From Actinomycetes bacterium (GTDB lineage: Bacteria; Actinomycetota; Actinomycetes; Propionibacteriales; Propionibacteriaceae), in contig JAKOQD010000256.1 of NCBI GenBank assembly GCA_029778515.1, positions 1 to 37,400 of the forward strand: a stretch of 37,400 nucleotides of DNA, written 5' to 3'. Under the pieces are notes generated by a model, which worked only from the letters and a program-made list of their open reading frames with translations, was not told where the DNA came from and did not search any database. Shown in pieces: positions 30,214-37,400 of this stretch (position 1 is its first letter; each line of letters opens with the position of its first letter). A program made the translations under genes and the position numbers.

Positions 30214-32306
30214 GTCTGCTCCTGGTGCTCGGCGACTTCTTCGCTGAGGATGGCCAGCACGGCCTCGGCGTACTGTTCGCATTTCACCTTGCCCACCCCG
30301 GGAATGGCGAGCAACTCGGACGCGGTTCGCGGTCGGCTCTCCGCGATCACCATCAGGGTCGCGTCGGTGAACACCACAAACGCGGGCTGGGCCCTCATCC
30401 GGGCAACGTCCGCACGCCAGGCCACCAACCGGGCATAGGTCTCCTCGTCGTAGCCGGCGGGGCAGGCCGCGTGCCGCCTGAGCTTTCTCTCGGCGCCGGT
30501 GGTCAGCGGCTTGCCGCACACCTGACAGGCCGCGCCCATAGCCGAGACCGGCTTCGGGCCACGACGGACGCGGACCGGTCCGGTCGACGGCCGAGCGGCC
30601 AACCCGTCCAGGAAGCGGGACGGCTGGCGAAAGCCGCCCCCACCGCCGCGCCGGGCGCGTGACCAGGAGACGTGGAGCGCGCGCTTGGCCCTGGTGATGC
30701 CCACGTAGAACAGCCGGGCCTCTTCCGCCACCTGCTCCGGGCCAGCCGCCAGCGCGAACGGGATGGTGCCCTCCTGCACACCGACCAGGGCCACTGCCGT
30801 CCATTCCAGGCCCTTCGCGGCGTGCAGCGTGGACAGGGTGACCCCCTCCGCAGCGAGCGGATGCTCGGCCTGGGCGCGTTCGGCCAGCTCGGCCACGAAC
30901 TCACCGATGGTCGCTCCCCCGCCACCACCGGCGTCCGCGACCGCCGTATTCACGTCCTCGGCCAGGGCGAGGATCGCGGCCAGCGACTCCCAGCGTTCCC
31001 GGACGCGGCCCTGCCCGGCCGGCGGCGTCCCCGTCCAGCCCAACCGGGCAAGCAGGGCTTCGCAGGCACTGATCGCGGGCACGGACGGATCGCGCCTGGC
31101 CTGCTCGGCGAGCGTCCCGATCGCCTGGCGAACTTCGGGCCGCTCGTAGAAGCCTTCGCCGCCGCGGACGGTGAACGGCACCTCGGCTTCGGTCAGGGCG
31201 GCCTCGAACAGTGGAGATTGGGCGTGCACCCGGTAGAGCAACGCCTGGTCGCGCCAAGGCACGCCGGCCTCGTGCTGCTCGATCAGCCACCTGGCGACCG
31301 CGGTGGCTTCGTCGTGCTCGCTGGCGCACGGCAGGATGCGCGGCTGCGGACCCGGAGGGCACTGCGACTCGAGCGTGACCGTGCCCAGCCGGGTGTTGCG
31401 GGCCATCCGGTTGGCCAGCTCGACCACCTGCGGCGACGACCGGTAGTCGCGAACCAGCCGCACGACGTGCGCTTCGGGATACCGACTCGCGAACCCGGTG
31501 AGGTAGCCGGGGCTCGCGCCGGCGAAGGAGTGGATGGTCTGCGCCGGATCGCCCACCACACAGTGGTCACGGCCCTCCCCCCACCACAGGTCGAGCAGGG
31601 TCTGCTGCACCGGGTTCACGTCCTGGTACTCATCCACCACCAGGTGGCGGTAGGTGCCACGCACCTCGTCGGCGATGTCGTCGAACTCACTCAGCAGCGC
31701 GGTGGCGCACAGCAGGATGTCGTCGAAGTCGATCACCCCGCGATCGCGTTTGACCTGCTCATAACGGCCCAGAACGCGTCCGACCTGGGCGGGGTCGAGC
31801 CCGGAGACTCCGCGGCCCTGCGCTGTGGCCAGATCGGCGTAGTCGGCGGCCGGGACATTGGTGACCTTGGCCCAGGAGATCTCGGTGAGCAGATCACGAA
31901 GGGTCGCCGCATCGGGCGACAGTCGCAGCTTGCGGGCAGCTGCGGCCGCGATCGGCAGGCGCTCCGCGGTCACCTCCGGCAGGGCCGAGCCGTACGCGCG
32001 CGGCCAGAAGTACTGCGCCTGGCGCAGGGCCGCCGAATGGAAGGTGCGCGCTTGAACGGCGGGCACGCCCAGCCCGCGCAACCTGGACCGCAGCTCCCCG
32101 GCCGCGCGGGTGGTGAAGGTGACCGCCAGGACGGCATTGGGGTTGAAGGCACCGATGGCGGACGCGTAGGCGATCCGATGGGTGAGCGCGCGAGTCTTGC
32201 CGGTGCCGGCTCCGGCGATCACCACCACCGGCTGCCCGAACGCGGTGGCCACCTGGCGCTGCTCGGGGTCGAGCCCCACGAGCAGTGCGGTCGGGTCGGT
32301 GATCAC
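30210..32306 (-). CDS. uvrD2: UvrD2 superfamily 1A DNA helicase with HRDC domain
   Basis: 698 residues. Motif I AGAGTGKT (31-38), motif II VVDEYQDVNPVQQ, motif III GDPAQTIHSFAGA, motif IV VRDYRSSPQV, motif V TLSTLHAAKGLEW and motif VI LFYVGITRAKRALHVSWSRAR. A linker carries C594-xx-C597 and H612-xx-C615 (CQVCG, HAAC), probably the zinc module of UvrD2, then a C-terminal HRDC domain (about 628-695, ASELLAIPGVGKVKCEQYAEAVL). UvrD2 unwinds DNA 3' to 5' and is essential in mycobacteria. The start is uncertain: GTG 32306 aligns best with known UvrD2 N-termini, while GTG 32330 has CAGTAT 6 nt upstream. It is divergent from recC. Confidence 0.93.
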   Translation of the reverse strand: MITDPTALLVGLDPEQRQVATAFGQPVVVIAGAGTGKTRALTHRIAYASAIGAFNPNAVLAVTFTTRAAGELRSRLRGLGVPAVQARTFHSAALRQAQYFWPRAYGSALPEVTAERLPIAAAAARKLRLSPDAATLRDLLTEISWAKVTNVPAADYADLATAQGRGVSGLDPAQVGRVLGRYEQVKRDRGVIDFDDILLCATALLSEFDDIADEVRGTYRHLVVDEYQDVNPVQQTLLDLWWGEGRDHCVVGDPAQTIHSFAGASPGYLTGFASRYPEAHVVRLVRDYRSSPQVVELANRMARNTRLGTVTLESQCPPGPQPRILPCASEHDEATAVARWLIEQHEAGVPWRDQALLYRVHAQSPLFEAALTEAEVPFTVRGGEGFYERPEVRQAIGTLAEQARRDPSVPAISACEALLARLGWTGTPPAGQGRVRERWESLAAILALAEDVNTAVADAGGGGGATIGEFVAELAERAQAEHPLAAEGVTLSTLHAAKGLEWTAVALVGVQEGTIPFALAAGPEQVAEEARLFYVGITRAKRALHVSWSRARRGGGGGFRQPSRFLDGLAARPSTGPVRVRRGPKPVSAMGAACQVCGKPLTTGAERKLRRHAACPAGYDEETYARLVAWRADVARMRAQPAFVVFTDATLMVIAESRPRTASELLAIPGVGKVKCEQYAEAVLAILSEEVAEHQEQT

Positions 32307-32356
32307 CTTGCACACCTTAGGCTCGGGCACCCACAAATACTGTCGGTGGGGGCCTC

Positions 32357-32362
32357 TAGGGT
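32357..32362 (+). promoter_or_regulatory. -10 of the recCB promoter
   Basis: TAGGGT, 9 nt before the recC ATG, giving a leader of at most a few bases. It lies within the short uvrD2-recC divergent region. Confidence 0.45.
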
Positions 32363-32371
32363 GAGACCACC

Positions 32372-35300
32372 ATGCAAGTACAGCACGCACGCACCGCCGA
32401 AGACCTGGTCTCGCGGCTCACGTCGGCCTGGTCGGGGCCGCGGCCCGACCCGTTCGCGTTCGATCTCGCCGTGGTGCCCGGTGCCGGCTTCCAGCGTTGG
32501 CTGTCCCAGCAATTGGCGTTGTCGGACGCGGGAATCTGCGCGGGCGTCGAGTTCGCGTCGCTGCCGGCCTTCGAGCGTCGGCTGGGCGGAACCGACGATC
32601 CCTGGCAACCCGATCGGCTGGTCTGGCGGGTGCAGCGGCTGGCCCTGGAACCCGACCTGCCCGAACTGGAGACCCTTCGCCGGCACCTGCTCGCCTCCCG
32701 CGAGAGCTACACGGCCTGCCACCGGATCGCGCGGCACTTCGCCGGCTACGCGCGCCACCGTCCGAAGTTGCTGGCGGCATGGACGAGGGGTGAGGACGCG
32801 GCGCCCGACGGGCAACCGTTGGGCGACGACGCCTGGCAGGCACAGCTCTGGCGGCGGCTGGTGGCCGAGATCGGCGAAAGCCCGCTGGACCGCAGGCTGG
32901 CCCTGCTGAGCCGGCTGCGCAGCGGCCCCACTCCCGGGCTGCCCGAACGGATCGCGGTGATCGCGCCAACACAGTTCCACGCCGGGCTGCTCGAATTGCT
33001 CGAAGCCGTGGGTTCCCATCACCGGGTCGAGCTGCTGGCCCTCTGCCCGACGCCCTCGCGGCGCCCGGCCCGGGTTACCGCCGAGCTTCGTCGGGCCGAC
33101 TTCACCCGGCCGGTCGGACATCGGCTGAACCTCTCGCTCGGGCAGCTCGGCGACGAGGCGGCTGCCCTGTTCCCCCCCGTCACGTCCACGACTGCGCCTG
33201 AGTCGATCCCCAGCCTGCTTGGCTGGCTGCAGGCGAATCTGCGCGACGACACCGAAGCGGCGCCGCGGGCGCTGGGTCCGTCCGATGATTCGGTGCAGGT
33301 GCACCTGTCGCACGACCTCAGCCGACAAGTGGAGGTGCTCCGGGAAGTACTCACGTCGGTACTGGCCGCCGACCCCAGCCTGGAGCCGCGCGACATCGCC
33401 GTGATCACTCCCGATGTGGACGCGGTCGCGCCGCTGATCGGGGCGGCGTTCACCGTGGCCGGCGGCCCATCGCATCCCGCGACGCGGTTCCGGGTGCAGC
33501 TGGCCGATCGGTCGGTCGCTCAGGTGAACCCGATGGCCACGCTGCTGCTACGGCTGCTCGCGCTGCCGGATGGCCGCTTCGAGGCGTCCACCCTGCTGGA
33601 GCTGTGCCAGGAGCCGGCGATCGCGGCGCGCTTCGGGTTTGGGCCGGACGCCCGTGAGCGGCTGGTCCGGCTGGTCGAGACCGCAGGCATCCGCTGGGGG
33701 CTTTCGGCGCAGCAGCGCGCCGGTTTCGGGCTCGGCGGGTTCCCCCACAACACCTGGTTCGCCGGGCTGCAGCGCATGCTGCTCGGGGTTGCCCTGCCCG
33801 AGACCGATCTGGTCGCCGCCGGCACGGTGCTGCCGCTGGACGACGTGGAATCTTCCGATGTCGCGCTGATCGGCGGTCTCACCGAGTTCGTCGGCCGGCT
33901 GTCGCGCGCTTTGAACGAGCTGTCTGCGACCGGGACGCTTGCCGAGTGGTGCGCCCGCAGCCGAAGCCTGCTGGAGTCGGTGGTCTCCCTTCCGCACGGT
34001 CAGGAGTGGCAGCTGAGCGACCTCTGGACGGGCCTTTCCCGGCTGGCGGAGCGAGGTGAGCAGCCTGGCGCGCCGCTTACTCGCGCCGCTGCCGAGCGCG
34101 CCATCGCGGACGAGTTCGCCGGGGCGCCCGCCCGCGGAGCGTTCGGCAATGGTTCGCTGATCGTCTGCGGGCCCAACTCACTACGGCACGTGCCGCACCG
34201 GGTGTTGGTGCTGCTCGGTTGGGACGCCGACCGCTACCCCAGGCCGGTCCGCCGGCATGGCGACGACCTGCTCGGGCAGGAGCCGCGCGTCGGCGATCCG
34301 TCCGGCGCGCTGCTGGATCGGCAGTTGCTGTTGGACGCCGTGCACGCGGCCCGCCAGCAGTTGATCGTGGTCGCGCAGGGCCGCAGCGTCGCCACCAACG
34401 AAGTGGTCCCGCTGGCCGCCCCAATCGCGGAGCTGGTGGCCGCGCTCGATGCGACCGCCGTAACTGCGGCCGGGCTGGGTGCTGGTGCAGCCGTCACGGT
34501 CCAGCATCCACTGCAGTCGTTCGATGCGCGCTACTTCGGTGGCGACGCGCGCCTGTACAGCGCCGACCCGCTCGCTTTCCGGGCGGCCCGCGCCAGCGTA
34601 GCCGAGCCGGAGGCCCCGCGTCCGCGGTACTACCTGGAGACGCTGCCGCCACCCGACCTCAGCCAGGGGGTGACTCTCGAACAGGTCACCGACTTCTTCA
34701 AGCATCCTGCGCGCGCGCTCTTGAAGGTGCGGGCCGGCCTATCGCTGGGCAATTCGGCGGAGTCCAGCGACGAGTTGCCCATCGAACTCGACCACCTGGA
34801 GCGCTGGCAGATCGGCAACCGGGTGCTGCAGCGGCTGCGGGCGGGCCACGACGCGGACGCCGTCCGGCGAGCCGAATGGTTGCGCGGTGAGGTGCCGCCG
34901 TTCGAGCTGGGTAGGCAGGTGATGACCCAAGTGATTCAGGAGGCGGAGCGGTCGCGTCGCCAGCTGCCGTCCGGCCTTGCCGATGCCCGGTTGCACGACC
35001 TGGAGGTGCTCGTCCCGGTGCCCGGAGTCGGTGAGGTCAAGCTGGTCGGACGGGTGCGCGCGCACGGCGGCCAGTTGGTGCAGGCGGAGTTCTCCAGCCT
35101 TTCGCCGCGGCACCGGCTGGAGGCATGGATCCGCCTGCTGGCGCTGGCGGCGGCCATCCCCGGGGAGTGGAGCGCACGGGTGATCGGGAAGGGAAAGGTG
35201 GCCACCTATGCCGCACCGCCGCAGCCGGGTGCGCTGACCATCCTCGGCAACCTGCTCGCCATCTATGCCCGCGGGCTGAGCGAACCGCTGCCGGCGTTCC

Positions 35301-35563
35301 CCCGCGTGTGCATGGAGTGGTCCTCGCTGCGGGAGAGTCGCCGCGATCCCCTCGACCCGAAGGTGGGCATGAACCGGCTGCGCGATCGCTGGAAGTGGGA
35401 GACCGACGAAGCCTGGGCATTGTTCTTCGAGTTCCCTGAACTGGTGTCGACCGAACTCGGCGACCGGGAGATCCCAGGTGCAGACCCCAGCGAGCGCCTA
35501 CTGCTGGGTGCGCTGGCCAGTGCGATCTGGGCGCCCCTGCTGGCCGCGGAGGTGACCCGATGA
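32372..35563 (+). CDS. recC: Exodeoxyribonuclease V gamma subunit RecC
   Basis: 1063 residues, close to E. coli RecC in length. Recognisable blocks are PGAGFQRWLSQQLALSDAG near the N-terminus, APTQFHAGLLELLEAVG, VEVLREVLTSVLAADPSLEPRDIAVITPDV, GIRWGLSAQQ, FGNGSLIVCGPNSLRHVPHRVLVLLGWDADRYPRP and a C-terminal LEQVTDFFKHPARALLKVR. RecC scans DNA for the regulatory Chi site and couples the RecB and RecD motors. No functional Walker A is seen, as expected. The stop overlaps the recB ATG (ATGA). Confidence 0.93.
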   Translation: MQVQHARTAEDLVSRLTSAWSGPRPDPFAFDLAVVPGAGFQRWLSQQLALSDAGICAGVEFASLPAFERRLGGTDDPWQPDRLVWRVQRLALEPDLPELETLRRHLLASRESYTACHRIARHFAGYARHRPKLLAAWTRGEDAAPDGQPLGDDAWQAQLWRRLVAEIGESPLDRRLALLSRLRSGPTPGLPERIAVIAPTQFHAGLLELLEAVGSHHRVELLALCPTPSRRPARVTAELRRADFTRPVGHRLNLSLGQLGDEAAALFPPVTSTTAPESIPSLLGWLQANLRDDTEAAPRALGPSDDSVQVHLSHDLSRQVEVLREVLTSVLAADPSLEPRDIAVITPDVDAVAPLIGAAFTVAGGPSHPATRFRVQLADRSVAQVNPMATLLLRLLALPDGRFEASTLLELCQEPAIAARFGFGPDARERLVRLVETAGIRWGLSAQQRAGFGLGGFPHNTWFAGLQRMLLGVALPETDLVAAGTVLPLDDVESSDVALIGGLTEFVGRLSRALNELSATGTLAEWCARSRSLLESVVSLPHGQEWQLSDLWTGLSRLAERGEQPGAPLTRAAAERAIADEFAGAPARGAFGNGSLIVCGPNSLRHVPHRVLVLLGWDADRYPRPVRRHGDDLLGQEPRVGDPSGALLDRQLLLDAVHAARQQLIVVAQGRSVATNEVVPLAAPIAELVAALDATAVTAAGLGAGAAVTVQHPLQSFDARYFGGDARLYSADPLAFRAARASVAEPEAPRPRYYLETLPPPDLSQGVTLEQVTDFFKHPARALLKVRAGLSLGNSAESSDELPIELDHLERWQIGNRVLQRLRAGHDADAVRRAEWLRGEVPPFELGRQVMTQVIQEAERSRRQLPSGLADARLHDLEVLVPVPGVGEVKLVGRVRAHGGQLVQAEFSSLSPRHRLEAWIRLLALAAAIPGEWSARVIGKGKVATYAAPPQPGALTILGNLLAIYARGLSEPLPAFPRVCMEWSSLRESRRDPLDPKVGMNRLRDRWKWETDEAWALFFEFPELVSTELGDREIPGADPSERLLLGALASAIWAPLLAAEVTR

Positions 35564-37400
35564 CCACGCCGACGCAGCTGGCGCTCCACTCGCTGGAGAT
35601 ACCGACCGCACACGACCCGGCCGCCCCGTTGCCGCGGGGCACTACGGTCCTGGAAGCCAGCGCCGGCACCGGCAAGACCTATGCGATCGCGGCGCTGGCC
35701 ACCCGCTACCTCGCCGAGGGATTGGTCGAGGCCGACCGGATCGCGGTGATTAGCTTCAGCCGGATGGCTTCGGCCGAGTTGCGTTCCCGCGTCCGCGAGC
35801 GACTGGGTTGCACGGTGACCGCACTCACCGACCACCTTGCCGGGCTACCGGTCGAGCTCGACGAGACCGATCGGCTGCTCGCGGACGGGCCGCCGGAAGC
35901 CGTGCACGAGCGCATCGCACGGCTGCATCGCGCCATCGCCGGCCTGGACGGGGCGGCGATCATGACCATCCACCAGTTCTGCCAGGCGATGCTGGACGAA
36001 CTCGGGGTGCTCGCGGCCCAGGATCCGCAGGCCACGCTGGTGGAGGACCTGTCACTGGTTCGCGACCAGGTGGTCAATGACGTCTACCTCGCCCGCTACG
36101 CCAACGCCACGCCGGCACCACCGTTCGATCTGGCGACCGCTCGGTTGCTGGCCCGCGAAGCCGCCGAGTTGGCGGACGCGCCGCTGGTACCGGCGGCGGC
36201 GACCGGCCGTGCCGCCGAGCGACTCGCGTTCGCGGCGGCGGTGCGGGCCGAACTGGCCGCACGAAAGCTGCGGCTCGGCCTGTACTCGTTCGACGACCAG
36301 CTCTCCCGGCTACGGGAGTCGCTCACCGGCCCGACCGGCGCCGCCGCGGCCGCTCGCCTGCGCCGGCGATGCCAGGTCGTACTGGTCGACGAGTTCCAGG
36401 ACACCGATCCGGTGCAGTGGGCCATCCTGCGCGACACCTACGCCGGCCACGTGCCGCTGGTACTGATCGGCGACCCGAAGCAGTCGATCTACGCCTTCCG
36501 CGGGGCCGACGTCTCGGCCTACACCGATGCCGTCGCCACCGCCGCCGACAAGCTCTCGCTGCTGGTCAACCACCGCGCCGATGCCGGCGTGGTGCAGGCG
36601 GTCAACACCCTGTTCCACGGCGTCACCCTCGGCGCCGGCATCCCGGTCCCGGCGGTGACCGCGAGCCACCACGAGCGTCGGCTGCTCCCGTCCGACTTCT
36701 CCGGGTGGGCGGCGGCGGCCCGAATCCGGTGCGTGACCGAGGCCGAACCCATGCTCGCGGCCCAGGCGCGGGGCCGGATCGTCGCCGATCTGACCGCTGA
36801 ACTGGTGAGCCTGCTGGACAGCGATGTGCAGGTTGTGACCAAGGACGGGCCGCGTCCGGTTGCCGCCAGCGACGTCGCGATCCTGGTGAACACCAACGCC
36901 CGCGGCCACGCCATCGCCGATGCCCTCACCGCCGCCGGTGTGCCGGTGGCGTTCTCGGGCGCGGATTCGATCTTCGCCAGCCATGCCGCCAAGGACTGGC
37001 TCACGCTGCTGCGCGCACTGGAGCAGCCCCGGCAGACGGCGACCCGGGCGGCGATGCTCACCGACTTCGTAGGCGCCGACCTGACCATGCTGGCGCTGGC
37101 CGACGAGACCGAGTTCGTCACTTGGGCCAGCCTCCTGCAGGGCTGGGCGCGAACCCTCAACGCCCAGGGCGTGGCCGCGCTGTTCGCAGCGATCCAGGCC
37201 AGCAGCGTCCCGGGCCGACCGGGGTTCGCCGAGCGGGTGCTTGGGCGTCCGCGGGGTGAGCGGGATCTCACCGACTTCCGGCACCTGGCCGAGATCCTGC
37301 ACGCCCAGCATTCGGACGGGATGCGCGGCCAGACCCTGGTGTCCTGGTTGGCCGAGGCTACCGATCGTGCCGCCGCGACCAGTGATCGCGTCCGCCGGCT
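35560..37400 (+). CDS. recB: Exodeoxyribonuclease V beta subunit RecB (5' part, runs off the window)
   Basis: The first 613 codons are present and the frame is open to the last base. Helicase motifs are LEASAGTGKT (31-40), TIHQFC (136-141), DEFQDTDPVQW (277-287) and GDPKQSIYAFRGAD (304-317). RecB is the 3' to 5' motor and carries the nuclease domain at its C-terminus, which lies outside the window. The N-terminus is about 20 residues longer than a minimal RecB start (MTTPTQLALHSLEIPTAHD). The ATG overlaps the recC stop. recD is expected downstream but cannot be confirmed. Confidence 0.93.
   Translation, partial: MTTPTQLALHSLEIPTAHDPAAPLPRGTTVLEASAGTGKTYAIAALATRYLAEGLVEADRIAVISFSRMASAELRSRVRERLGCTVTALTDHLAGLPVELDETDRLLADGPPEAVHERIARLHRAIAGLDGAAIMTIHQFCQAMLDELGVLAAQDPQATLVEDLSLVRDQVVNDVYLARYANATPAPPFDLATARLLAREAAELADAPLVPAAATGRAAERLAFAAAVRAELAARKLRLGLYSFDDQLSRLRESLTGPTGAAAAARLRRRCQVVLVDEFQDTDPVQWAILRDTYAGHVPLVLIGDPKQSIYAFRGADVSAYTDAVATAADKLSLLVNHRADAGVVQAVNTLFHGVTLGAGIPVPAVTASHHERRLLPSDFSGWAAAARIRCVTEAEPMLAAQARGRIVADLTAELVSLLDSDVQVVTKDGPRPVAASDVAILVNTNARGHAIADALTAAGVPVAFSGADSIFASHAAKDWLTLLRALEQPRQTATRAAMLTDFVGADLTMLALADETEFVTWASLLQGWARTLNAQGVAALFAAIQASSVPGRPGFAERVLGRPRGERDLTDFRHLAEILHAQHSDGMRGQTLVSWLAEATDRAAATSDRVRR

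Noticed and set aside
32372..35563. AdnA or AddB instead of RecC
   Set aside because: The N-terminal GFQRWLSQQLA block, the EPRDIAVITPD and GIRWGL segments and the lack of a Walker A fit RecC; AdnA would show helicase and nuclease motifs.

Overview
The window is a GC-rich chromosomal segment from an actinobacterium. The gene content points to the Propionibacteriales (a member of the PPA1309 family, UPF0182, WhiB1, PdtaS and SigH/RshA are all present), but the species cannot be named from the sequence. Most of it is conserved core genome whose gene order resembles two neighbouring blocks of the Mycobacterium tuberculosis chromosome (from memory, around Rv3219-Rv3228 and Rv3193c-Rv3202c). Many genes have a TAnnnT -10 hexamer 6-9 nt before the start codon, the usual sign of leaderless actinobacterial mRNAs.

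Block 1 (1-7.7 kb) is a core regulatory and housekeeping block. It holds whiB1 (+), the sensor kinase gene pdtaS (-), a 24-codon gene for ribosomal protein bL37 (+), the oxidative-stress sigma/anti-sigma pair sigH-rshA (-), an SRAP abasic-site protein (-), and a + strand run of a DoxX-like membrane protein, aroA, rsgA and hisN. sigH appears to have two promoters and two starts: a distal self-recognised GGAAT/GTT promoter for a long form and a proximal -10 for a short form.

Block 2 (7.7-17 kb) looks like an accessory insertion between the two core blocks. It has a five-gene peptide/nickel-type ABC importer operon ending in glycerate kinase (-), an initiator tRNA-fMet with a good promoter and terminator, a ScyD/ScyE-like secreted protein gene broken by two single-base frameshifts, a winged-helix regulator with a small Cys-rich protein, and a TfoX N-terminal domain protein. 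Repeats are frequent here.

Block 3 (17-32.3 kb) is core again: an M16 peptidase pair (one subunit with the zinc motif, one without), a PDZ-S16 protease / PPA1309 / UPF0182 operon (-), a DUF2342-type protein, a YgjP-like metallopeptidase, a DUF5679 zinc-ribbon protein, an E1-like protein of the TOMM leader-peptide-binding family, an ABC1 kinase, a SAM methyltransferase and the UvrD2 helicase with an HRDC domain.

Block 4 (32.3 kb to the end) carries recC and the first 613 codons of recB, so RecBCD-type machinery sits beside uvrD2, where mycobacteria have adnAB.

No complete new defence or biosynthetic system is visible. The most interesting signals are the dual-start sigH locus, several families of intergenic palindromes and REP-like repeats concentrated at convergent gene ends, a 23-bp minisatellite that seems to have grown out of one such repeat, the nested palindrome at 26.8 kb, the orphan E1-like protein beside the ABC1 kinase, and recBC at the adnAB locus.
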